Shown in pieces: positions 17,144-25,400 of a stretch of DNA of 64,000 bases. Position 1 is the stretch's first letter, and each line of letters starts with the position of its first letter. The translations under genes and the position numbers were made by a program. Location: positions 62,001-126,000 of the forward strand of contig CAMYOG010000005.1 in NCBI GenBank assembly GCA_947259925.1. Direction: 5' to 3'. The notes beneath the pieces are model-generated. The model was not told the origin of the DNA, ran no database searches, and saw only the letters and a list, made by a program, of their open reading frames with translations. The stretch comes from Thermoanaerobaculia bacterium. Lineage in GTDB: Bacteria; Acidobacteriota; Thermoanaerobaculia; Multivoradales; JAHEKO01.

Positions 17144-17324
17144 GGGCGGGCCGGAGAGAACTACTGGCAGCCCTGGCGGGTGAGGAGGGCGGTCCTTGTG
17201 GGCGGGGCGGCTCCACTGATCGTCACCGGCCCCTACTGGCCTGAGGTCGATTAACACGAGTGCGCCCCCTTTTTCCGGGCTCGCAACGCGCCGGAATAGG
17301 CAAGTATCATGCCGGTGCCATCCG

Positions 17325-17471
17325 ATGCAGCAAGAGTCTCCCAACGGCGTCTCGCTCTCGGAGCACCTCGCAGCCGGTGCCCAGCAGTGCCGGAAGCCGC
17401 TGCAGCCGCTCATGAGGCGGCCAGTACGAGCGGCGCTGGACGAAGCGCAGGAAGCCCAGGAGCGGAAGTAG
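17325..17471 (+). CDS. Possible 48-residue small protein
   Basis: In the 525-bp gap after fabI, ATG 17325 opens a 48-codon frame to TAG 17471. A TATCAT (17305-17310) lies upstream. Third codon positions are mostly G or C, like real genes here, and the peptide is Gln-, Arg- and Ala-rich and probably helical. No ribosome site or known domain is visible; it may be chance. Confidence 0.25.
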   Translation: MQQESPNGVSLSEHLAAGAQQCRKPLQPLMRRPVRAALDEAQEAQERK

Positions 17472-17560
17472 CCAAAGCCGCGACTGATAGCTGTGCGCCG
17501 ATATGACAGCCACCCCTCTGGGTGGTGACATCTCCGCAATCCACTGCGTACCGTCGGGCC

Positions 17561-17645
17561 AGCCTCGACAAACGGCAAGCTGCCGAAAGGCGGCGACGCA
17601 AAGCCACAGGTCTGTGACTTCCTCCAGATCGCCGGGCTGCCGAAG
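17561..17645 (+). ncRNA. Cyclic di-GMP-I (GEMM-I) riboswitch
   Basis: The segment carries the GEMM-I hallmarks in order: GACAAAC, a GCC-GAAA-GGC hairpin with the conserved GAAA tetraloop (around 17582-17591), GACGCAAAGCC at 17595-17605, a variable stem, and CCGGGCTGCCGA at 17632-17643 closing the second helix. In known aptamers these elements build the c-di-GMP pocket. It sits 24 nt before ATG 17669 of a DUF1566 exported protein, in the same orientation. No T-run terminator is seen, so control may be at translation. A diguanylate cyclase is encoded at 26087. Confidence 0.85.
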
Positions 17646-17668
17646 GGCCGATCAAGATGGAAGCAGTC

Positions 17669-18301
17669 ATGAAACCAACGAGAGCCCTGACGCTGGGATG
17701 TGTACTGCTCGTGTTCTGTCCCGTCGTGGCCCTGGCGGGAGACGGAATGGTGGCCCTGCAGACCGCCGACCCTTCCTGCGGAGATGATAGCGGCAACCGG
17801 TACGTGGACTGTGGCAACGGAACCGTCACGGACAACCAGACAGGCCTCGTATGGCTAGCGAATGCGGAATGTTTCGGGCCAATGAACTGGCATAGCGCGA
17901 TGGATGCCGTCGCCGGCCTTGCGGACCTCGAATGCGACCTGCAACAAGCCGATTGCGACTGCGGCCTCAGTGACAGTTCGTCTCCAGGTGAGTGGCGCTT
18001 GCCGTCGAGGGCCGAGTGGAGAGCAATGATCGGGGACGCCGTTGAATTGGGCTGCAGTCCGACTATCACCAACGATGCGGAAGACGACTGCTGGGATCAG
18101 CAGTGTTTTAACACTGGTAATTGCTCGTTCACGAACGTGCAGTCGGCGTCGTCTGCGGCTGACTATTGGTCGTCGTCGACCTTCCTCAGGTTCGTCCCGG
18201 AACACGCTTGTTCTGTGACCATGACCACCGGCCACATCCACGCCTTCAACCAAAAGTTACTCACCGGCTACTCTGTCTGGCCGGTTCGCGGCGGACAATG
18301 A
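17669..18301 (+). CDS. Exported DUF1566 (Lcl C-terminal-like) protein
   Basis: 210 residues. A signal peptide (hydrophobic core TLGCVLLVFCPVVALAG) is followed by one DUF1566 domain with its usual landmarks: GTVTDNQTGLVWL, WRLPSRAEW, DYWSSST and a GYSVWPVRGGQ C-terminus. This C-type-lectin-related fold occurs in bacterial surface and secreted proteins, often adhesive. It is Cys-rich (10 or more), suggesting disulfides. ATG 17669 is preferred to ATG 17657 because GGAAG lies just before it. It is directly behind a c-di-GMP riboswitch and overlaps the next gene by 4 nt, so both should respond to c-di-GMP. Confidence 0.85.
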   Translation: MKPTRALTLGCVLLVFCPVVALAGDGMVALQTADPSCGDDSGNRYVDCGNGTVTDNQTGLVWLANAECFGPMNWHSAMDAVAGLADLECDLQQADCDCGLSDSSSPGEWRLPSRAEWRAMIGDAVELGCSPTITNDAEDDCWDQQCFNTGNCSFTNVQSASSAADYWSSSTFLRFVPEHACSVTMTTGHIHAFNQKLLTGYSVWPVRGGQ

Positions 18302-19725
18302 TCGGCTCTTGGGGGCTTTGGCTCTTCGGGGGGTGCAGGGGTCAGGAGAGTCGGCCGGCGACGGCCAGGCTGGCTCTCGCCGTCGTCTTGGCGGGTCTTG
18401 TGTGCCCGGCGACGGGCCTGGCGGCGACCTTCACCGTCAACACCGAAGCCGATTTCGTCGACAGCAATCCCGGCGACGGGCTCTGCTTTGGCGACATCCC
18501 GTTCGCCTGCAGCCTGCGAGCGGCGATCATCGAGACCAACGCTCTTGCGAGCTCGGACACGATTCACCTACCGGCCGGCCACTACATGCTCGCGATTCCG
18601 GGGACCCTTGAGGATGAAGCCTTCGAAGGGGACTTGGACGTCCGAGGGACCCTGACGATCGAGGGCGCAGGCGCCGAGACGACGATCATCGACGGCCAGA
18701 ACCTCGACACCGTCATTAACGCACATAGCGGTGTTCTCAGGCTGCACAATGCGACGGTCACCGGCGGCAGCGGGTATGGGATCAAGGCCACTTCACCGCT
18801 CATTCTGGAGTGGGTCAGGGTAAGCGCCAACGAGGCAGGTGGAATCGGGTTCGTGGGCGGTACTCACGATAACCTCTGGATCTTCGATTCCCACATCGAA
18901 GGTAACCAGGGTAATGGGGTCGAAGGCTTCCAGTCCCCGGGCGGCCTAGCCGACATGAGATTGATCCGAACGACAGTCAGCAACAACACTGGGAGCGGTG
19001 TTTTCTACCACTGCAACGAACAGGATGTCATAATCGTGAACAGCACGATCTCCTCGAACGCGGTCTTGGGAGTTGCTTTCCGTGAGTGTGGCGCTGAAGT
19101 AGCGTTTTCGACCGTGACATGGAACTCCGCCGGGGGGTTACTCTTAACAAGCCCCGACCCTGACGTCGTTTCCCTGGCCAATACCATCGTCGCGACTATT
19201 GGTGGCTCCGACTGCCGGACGCATGATCCCGGCAGCTTCGTGGCGAGCTCCAGCCTGGACAGCGATGGGAGCTGCGGCGCTCAGACCGTTGCCGATCCGA
19301 TGCTTCATCCGCTGGGAGCGCTAGAACCGATCCCGCCTTACTTCGCTCCCACCCATCACCCCATGTGGGGCAGTCCCGTGGTCGACCTTGGGTCAGTACT
19401 GGCAGATCCGCCGGCCACGGATCAGGAAGGAGTCGGGCGTCTCCTGGACGGCGACGGGAGCGATGGCGCCGACTACGACGCCGGCTCGATCGAGGTGCTC
19501 GCCTGCAGCGGTCAGGTCGACGTCAACGTCTTCTTCACGGTTTACGACGACGACGCCGTGGTAGAAGCCTGCCGCTCCATAACCACGGGCGCCTTCGTGA
19601 CGGTGAGCAGCGGCAGCGTGACGTTCGCCGCCCGTGATGTGATCGCGATCGGCAACGGCTTCACCGTCCAAGATGGCGCCGAGTTCAGCGCTCGGTTGGT
19701 CCGTTGGGCGGGAGTGTTTCCGTAG
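18298..19725 (+). CDS. Exported right-handed beta-helix protein
   Basis: 475 residues. After a signal sequence the mature part opens with TFTVNTEADFVDSNPGDGLC and CSLRAAIIETN, a pattern common at the N-terminus of bacterial parallel beta-helix surface proteins. Residues about 110-330 hold repeated short strands (SGVLRLHNATVTGGSGYGI, IIVNSTISSNAV) of the beta-helix. The C-terminal 65 residues (ITTGAFVTVSSGSVTFAA, IAIGNGFTVQDGAEF) resemble the small beta-stack domain found at the ends of such proteins. It is probably a secreted adhesin or polysaccharide-binding protein. Its ATG overlaps the DUF1566 stop, placing it under the same riboswitch. Confidence 0.85.
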   Translation: MIGSWGLWLFGGCRGQESRPATARLALAVVLAGLVCPATGLAATFTVNTEADFVDSNPGDGLCFGDIPFACSLRAAIIETNALASSDTIHLPAGHYMLAIPGTLEDEAFEGDLDVRGTLTIEGAGAETTIIDGQNLDTVINAHSGVLRLHNATVTGGSGYGIKATSPLILEWVRVSANEAGGIGFVGGTHDNLWIFDSHIEGNQGNGVEGFQSPGGLADMRLIRTTVSNNTGSGVFYHCNEQDVIIVNSTISSNAVLGVAFRECGAEVAFSTVTWNSAGGLLLTSPDPDVVSLANTIVATIGGSDCRTHDPGSFVASSSLDSDGSCGAQTVADPMLHPLGALEPIPPYFAPTHHPMWGSPVVDLGSVLADPPATDQEGVGRLLDGDGSDGADYDAGSIEVLACSGQVDVNVFFTVYDDDAVVEACRSITTGAFVTVSSGSVTFAARDVIAIGNGFTVQDGAEFSARLVRWAGVFP

Positions 19726-20423
19726 GCCGGAAAGCTAGGCGACCGTTCGGAGCTCGTCGCGCGACATGTGGACGGAGATGATCTCGGTCTTGAAGACCGG
19801 CTGGTGAGGCTGTTCTCAGAGACTCGAAGGCGGTCAGCTCGACGATGAGCGGGTTTGAAAGACGCGGCCCCAGGGCTACCAACCCTCCACTCCGTTCCGG
19901 GCTGTCAGCCCGTCCGGGATGTCGGTCGTCGGACTTCGGACATGGTCCGAAGTCCTCTAGAGCGAATCCCTCACCGGGGTTCCCATCAGCACCGATGAGA
20001 TCTACCAAGTGACTACAAGGCACTCATCGGTGTCTCATTCGCTCTGAGCCGCCGCTCGAGCGGAAGCGTCTAACGTCCGAGCTCGGCGGCGGGGCGGCGC
20101 AGATGCGCGCTGTTACCGTTTCTTCACGTTAGCCGCGCCCAACGGAATGGGCTCTCAGCTGCGCGGCCCACCCTGGGCCGTGGGCCGGAGCGCCCTGTTC
20201 GGTGCCACAAGGTACCACCCGACCTTCCGAACGAAGTGGTGAGCCTGGGGTGCCGGCTCTCGGGCTTTCAGCGCAGTGAACGGCTGGGGCTAGCCGTGAC
20301 CTGAACTGCCCGCCCGGGTGGCGACGGACCCGCAATCCTGGGCGTAGCCTGCCAGGTGACCAGATCAACGGCTCACCTGGGGAAGCCTGGGCCGCGAGCC
20401 TATCCTCGCGTGACGGTGTCGAG
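19726..20423. other. 700-bp gene-free region with hairpins and a dispersed-repeat copy
   Basis: No convincing gene is seen on either strand. It holds a copy of a dispersed repeat (about 19872-19935), a perfect 11-bp hairpin with a 3-nt loop (19931-19955) that could end the riboswitch operon, a 10-bp inverted repeat (CACCGATGAG/CTCATCGGTG near 19990-20035), and three further hairpins at 20270-20390 before the FadL-like gene, including CCAGGTGA/TCACCTGG. Confidence 0.6.
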
Positions 20424-21755
20424 ATGGCCCGAAGGAGGCTCTTCATCACTTTCATCTCGCTCCTCGTGGCGGGAGTCGTCGTCGCGCAGGAGTTGCCGTC
20501 GCAGGGACCACCGATCCTCCAGTTCAGCTTCTCGAACCCCGGAGCCCGCAGCTTGGGATTCGGCGGTGCCTTCGTCGCCTTGGCCGATGACGCCACGGCC
20601 GCTTTTGCCAACCCGGCGGGCCTGATCCAGATTGCCAGACCCGAGGTCTCGATTGAAGGGCGTTCCTGGGGCTATTCGACGCCCTTCACGCAACGTGGGC
20701 GGCTGGTGGGAGAGCCGGGCGGTATCGGAATCGACGTGGTGGCCGGTCTGAGCGACGGGACTTCTTCGAACGACATCTCCGGTCTTTCTTTCCTCTCCGT
20801 CGTCTACCCCGGGAAGAACTGGTCGATAGCCTTCTATCGCCATCAGTTGGCGGATTTCGAGTTTCTGAGCCAGACGCAGGGGCTCTTTACCCAGGGCCTC
20901 TTTGGTCCGGTCCGATTCGTCGAGCAGCGAGTGAGGACCGACCTCGAGGTCGTCAACTTCGGGCTCTCAGGCGCCTTCCGGGTGAGTGACGCGCTGAGTG
21001 TCGGCCTGTCGGCGGTCTATTACGAGACGGCTTTGGAGACCGTGAATCAGCCCTTCCTCCCCGACGCGGACGAATCTCTGGGAATCTTCGCACCGACCTC
21101 GTATCTGCCCGAGAGAATGGTCGCCAGCGTGGCCTACCGCGTTCACGACACCAGCTGGGGTCTGAACGGTGGCTTCCTGTGGACTGTCTCGCCACGCTGG
21201 CGGCTGGGAGGGTTCTACCGCCAGAGCCCTCGTTTCGAGCTGCGAGCCGTGGCGACGGCCGGGCCGGGTGGCTTCTTTTTCGGCTTGCCGCCGGCCGGGA
21301 CGATCTTCGATGCCGCCACCTCGCCGGTCGCCTTGCCGGGCGTCTACGGACTGGGCTGGGCCTTTCGCACCGACGACGGCAGCTTGACGGTCGCCTTCGA
21401 GTGGGACCGGATCGAGTATTCGACTATCGTCGACAGCCTGGACCAAAGGGAATTCGAATCCGACAACATCGTCCTCGATGACGGTGACGAATTCCATCTG
21501 GGAGCCGAATACGTCTTCTCGCGGTTAAGGCCCATCACCGCAGCTCGGCTTGGTTTGTGGCTCGATCCCAACCACCGTCCGAGCTTCACCGCCGAGAGCA
21601 ACGCCCTCGAGCGTGCCCTTCGCCCGCCCGGCGGCGACGAGGTTCACTACGCGCTCGGCTTCGGGCTGGCTTTCGAGAGCTTTCAGATCGATCTCGGGGT
21701 CGACCTGTCGGATCTGGTCGACACTGTGTCTGTCTCCGCGATCTACAGCTTCTAG
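20424..21755 (+). CDS. FadL/OmpP1-family outer-membrane protein
   Basis: 443 residues. A signal peptide (about 1-22) is followed by NPGARSLGFGGAFVALADDATAAFANPAGL, with the NPA motif and the N-terminal hatch of FadL/TodX transporters. The rest is alternating beta-strands, with a C-terminal Phe (AIYSF) typical of outer-membrane barrels. Such proteins pass long-chain fatty acids or other hydrophobic molecules. There is no operon partner: the gene stands alone after a structured 5' region. Substrate unknown. Confidence 0.85.
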   Translation: MARRRLFITFISLLVAGVVVAQELPSQGPPILQFSFSNPGARSLGFGGAFVALADDATAAFANPAGLIQIARPEVSIEGRSWGYSTPFTQRGRLVGEPGGIGIDVVAGLSDGTSSNDISGLSFLSVVYPGKNWSIAFYRHQLADFEFLSQTQGLFTQGLFGPVRFVEQRVRTDLEVVNFGLSGAFRVSDALSVGLSAVYYETALETVNQPFLPDADESLGIFAPTSYLPERMVASVAYRVHDTSWGLNGGFLWTVSPRWRLGGFYRQSPRFELRAVATAGPGGFFFGLPPAGTIFDAATSPVALPGVYGLGWAFRTDDGSLTVAFEWDRIEYSTIVDSLDQREFESDNIVLDDGDEFHLGAEYVFSRLRPITAARLGLWLDPNHRPSFTAESNALERALRPPGGDEVHYALGFGLAFESFQIDLGVDLSDLVDTVSVSAIYSF

Positions 21756-21871
21756 TGCCCGCGCGACGCACCCGGCCTTTTCGTGCCTGAGACGTTCGTC
21801 ATCTGTCCGAAGCCGCCGGCTCAAGGGCCTCCAGCCCCCGCAGCCACACCGAGACGTGGTTCCAACTCGGA

Positions 21872-21945
21872 ACGGAGTGGGCTACCACCCCTCCACTTTT
21901 TGCCCCGGGCCGGCACACCGTCCAAGATCTCGGTCGTCCGGAAAC
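21872..21945. repeat. Copy of a dispersed intergenic repeat
   Basis: The segment starting GGGCTACCACCCCTCCACT and ending TCTCGGTCGTCCGG matches 19872-19935 (GGGCTACCAACCCTCCACT, ending TGTCGGTCGTCGG) over about 65 bp with small gaps. The two copies flank the FadL-like gene in the same orientation. Confidence 0.6.
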
Positions 21946-21991
21946 CGATCCAGATCGCTGGCGACTCCGCTTCCAGGGGCTGGCCTCGGGG

Positions 21992-21997
21992 TATCCT
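21992..21997 (+). promoter_or_regulatory. -10 element TATCCT of the selenoprotein gene
   Basis: TATCCT is followed by 9 nt and then ATG 22007, the same short spacing as at fabI. There is no Shine-Dalgarno sequence, suggesting a leaderless or near-leaderless mRNA. Confidence 0.4.
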
Positions 21998-22006
21998 ACC
22001 CTCGCT

Positions 22007-22264
22007 ATGGAGTTCGAGATCCGCTACTGCCGCACCTGAGGGCGTTCACCGCAGAGGGCGGCGAGGCTCGCCGCCACCGTCAAGGAGCGCCTCGGGATCG
22101 ACGTCGTCCTCACGCCCACGGACAGGATCGGTCAGTTCGATGTCCTGGCGGGCGGCGAGTTGATCGCCTCCCGGGGCGGAAACCCGCTGACGCGAATCCT
22201 TTTCGGAGCCGGATTCCCGGATTCCGAGCGCGTGGTCGAAGAGCTCGAAGGGCGCTCGAGCTAG
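22007..22264 (+). CDS. SelW-like (Rdx family) selenoprotein, in-frame UGA at codon 11
   Basis: 85 residues if TGA 22037-22039 is read as selenocysteine. The N-terminus reads MEFEIRYCRT, then U, then GRSPQRAARLA: a YCxxU redox motif exactly where SelT/SelW/SelH proteins have CxxU or CxxC. After it the frame continues intact for 74 codons with the family's features: LAATVKERLG helix, GQFDVLAGGELIASR strand pair, and FPDSERVVEEL at the end. Rdx proteins are small thioredoxin-fold oxidoreductases. A bacterial SECIS hairpin lies just downstream (separate entry). A standard gene finder would break this gene at codon 11. The alternative is a Cys-to-stop pseudogene, but a mutation hitting only the redox codon with a matching SECIS is unlikely. 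Confidence 0.85.
22057..22075 (+). promoter_or_regulatory. Bacterial SECIS element (bSECIS)
   Basis: A perfect 8-bp stem (GGCGGCGA 22057-22064 with TCGCCGCC 22068-22075) closes a GGC loop. The loop begins 25 nt after the UGA and starts with GG. Known bacterial SECIS elements have a loop of 3-14 nt, 16-37 nt after the UGA, with a G in the first two loop positions; all three hold here. Confidence 0.75.
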
Positions 22265-22406
22265 CGCTCGAGTCCGATCGCGGTCGAGAACGTCGACCGA
22301 GATCCTTCGGGGCCATCCGCTTCGCATCCGCACAACGCGGCCGGTGCCGGCGGATGAGCGAGTTCGAATGGGGACCCAAGGCCACCGTCTGTTGCTTGCC
22401 TGCGGC

Positions 22407-25400
22407 CTACCGAAAATCGTGACTCGGCGTCCGCGCCAGATCGCTCAGCGCCCAGAACTTCTCCCCCTGGATCGACACCGAGCCGTCGCGTCTCTGGAGC
22501 GTCCCCTCGATCACCAGGGCCGCCGAGCCGACGATCGCACGGCGGTTCTCCTGGAGTAGCTCCCGACGGACGATCGCCTGGGCCATGCCGGTCTCGTCTT
22601 CGACCGTCACGAAGAGCACCCCCTTGGCCGTCCCCGGCCGCTGCCTGACGACGACCGAGCCGGCGATCCGGATCCGCTCGCCATGGCGACGACGGTCGAG
22701 GTCTCCGGTACGGGTGATCCCGTAGCGATTCAGGTGATCGCGCAGGTGCGCCATCGGGTGGGGGCCGGTGGTGATGCCGGCGGTGGAGTAGTCGGCGAGG
22801 GTTTCCTCGAAGGGAGTCATTTCTGGAAGAGGGGAGAACCCGGCTTCGGAGAAAGGGGAGAGCCCTCCCCTTTCTACCCCTCCATTTGATGGATCTGGCG
22901 AGCGATTCGGGGCTCCCGCCGCCACGTTCGCCCGATGCCCCGAGTCCAATAGCGGTCCGACCGGCTTCACCGCCTCGGCCGCCTGCCAGAGCGCTTGCCT
23001 TCGGGTCAGGCCAAGGCTGGCGAGGGCGCCGCCGTTGGCGAGGGTGTGGATCTCGTTCGCGCGCAGGTTGCAGCGGCGGGTCAGATCCTCGACGTCGGCG
23101 AACGGCCGCTCGCGCTCGATCGTCTCGCCGGTCTCCTGACGCAGCCCGCGGACATAGCGCAGGCCGAGCCGCACGGCACCGCGCGCGAACTTCGGGGACA
23201 GGTTATCTATTTCAGAATTGGGGACAGAATTGGGGACAGGTACAAACTCAGAATTGGGGACAGGTACAAACTGGGCACGGTCAGAGTTGGATGGCCGTTC
23301 CGTGTTTGTACCTGTCCCCAATTCAGCTCCGAAATTCGCTTCCCAGGTGCACTTCCAGTTGGAGAGGTTGACGTCGATCGGGCGCACCTCGACGCCGTGG
23401 CGCTGGGCATCCTTGACCAGGCTCGCCGGGTGGTAGAAGCCCATCGGCCAGGCGTTCAGGAGCGCGACGCAGAAGGCGGTGGGGTGGTGGCACTTGAGGT
23501 AGGCGCTGGCGTAGGCGATCAGGGCGAAGCTGGCGGCGTGCGACTCGGGGAAGCCGTAGAGGGCGAAGGAGGTGATCGACTGGACGATCTGCTCGCGGGT
23601 CTCGCCGGTAATGCCGCGCTCGGCCATCCCCTGGCGCAGGCGCTGCTCGATCGCCTCCATGCGCTCGAGCGAGCGCTTGAAGCCCATCGCCCGGCGCAGC
23701 TCCTCGGCCTCGCCGCCGGTGAAGCCGGCCGCCGCCATCGCCATGCGCAGGATCTGCTCCTGGAAGATCGGCACGCCGAGGGTGCGCTCGAGGATCGGCT
23801 CGAGGCAGGGGTGCAGATGGACGACCTCTTCGCGCCCCTGGCGGCGCTCGAAGAAGGGGTGCACCATGCCGCCGACGATCGGGCCGGGCCGAATGATCGC
23901 GACCTGGATTACCAGGTCGTAGAACTTCTCCGGCTTGTTGCGGGGGAGCGACGCCATCTGGGCGCGGCTCTCGACTTGGAAGACGCCAACGGTGTCGGCC
24001 TGGCGCAACATCTCGTAGGTGGCCGGGTCGTCGGGTGGCAGGTGGGCGAGATCGACCTCGACCTTCTCGTGGGTGCGGATGAGCGGGATCGCCTCCTCGA
24101 GCGCCTGGAGCATGCCGAGGCCGAGGAGATCGACCTTGATGATGCCGAGATCGGCACAGTCGTCCTTGTCCCACTGGACGACGACGCGGTTCTCCATGGC
24201 CGCTGGCTCGAGCGGCACGACCTCGTCGAGGCGGCCGGCGGCGATCACCATGCCGCCCGAGTGCTGCCCGAGATGGCGCGGGAGATTGTGGATCCGTTGC
24301 CACATCTCGCTGAACAGCTCGACCCGCGGGTCCTCGGGGTCGAAGCCGGCCGCTACCAGCTCGTCGGCCATCGATTTCGGATCGCCCCGGCTGGTGTCGT
24401 AGTGCCAGCTGCCCAGGCGCTTCGACAGCCGGTCCTCCTGCGCCCGGGAGTAGCCGAGCGCCCGGGCCACCTCGCGCGCCGCCGAGCGGTCGCGGTAGGT
24501 GATGACGTTGGCGGTCATCGCGGCGCCGTCGGGGCCGTAGCGCTGGTAGACGTACTGGATGACCTTTTCGCGCTGGTCGCCGGACGGCAGGTCGAGATCG
24601 ATGTCGGGCCACTCGCCGCGCTCCTCGGAGAGGAAGCGCTCGAACAGGAGCCCCATCTTCACCGGATCGACCGCGGTGATCGAGAGCGCGTAGCAGACGG
24701 CGCTGTTGGCGGCGGAGCCCCGCCCCTGGGCGAGGATCCGCTCCCGTTTGCAGAACTGGATCAGATCCCAGACGATCAGGAAGTAGCCGGCGAGATCGAG
24801 CTTCTCGATCATCGCCAGCTCCTTTTCGATCTGCGCCTGGGCGCGAGCGGTCAGCGGGCGGAAGCGGGCGCGGGCCTCGTTCCAGGTGATCTGCCGCAGG
24901 TGCGAAGATGGGGTCTCGCCCGGCGGCAGCGGGTAGTCCGGAAAGCGGTAGCCGAGGTCGGCGAGCGTGAAATCGAGCCGGTTCGCCAGCTCGACGCTCT
25001 CGGCGACCGCTCGCGGCCGGTCGGCGAACAGCTCACCCATCTCGCGTGCGCCCTTGAAATGGCGCTCACGGTGCGCGGCCAGGAGGCGACCGGCGCGATC
25101 GATCTGGGTGCGGTGGCGGATGCAGGTCAAGATGTCGTGCAGCCGCTTCTCCTCCCGCCGGGCGTAGCGCACGCCGTTGGTGGCCACCAGCGGCAGACGG
25201 TGACGCGCGGCGAGATCGATCAGCGCTTGATTCAAGTATTCCTCCCGGCGCAGCCGGTGGCGCTGCAACTCGACGTGCAGGCGGCCGTCGAAGAGCCCGC
25301 GGAGTCGCCCCAGGAGTTCGCTCGCGGCGTCGAAGTCGTTGGCTTCGAGCAGCCGGTTCACCGGATCGCCGGTGCCTCCGGCGAGGCACCAGAGCCCTTC

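Noticed and set aside
17309-17506. 65-codon frame between fabI and the riboswitch
   Set aside because: Low-complexity Ala/Ser/Arg composition and no ribosome site; the overlapping 48-codon frame at 17325 has better codon bias and is only weakly proposed.
20270-20400. Cobalamin, TPP or second c-di-GMP riboswitch before the FadL-like gene
   Set aside because: None of the conserved boxes (B12 box, CUGAGA, GACGCAAAGCC) is present.
22037-22039. TGA taken as a simple nonsense mutation in a Cys-type SelW gene
   Set aside because: The frame is otherwise intact, the codon is exactly the redox position, and a rule-conforming SECIS hairpin follows. Kept as the alternative until selB/selC are looked for.
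22354-22422. Short frame MSEFEWGPK... after the selenoprotein gene
   Set aside because: Only 22 codons, overlaps the 3' end of dnaE2, and has no ribosome site.
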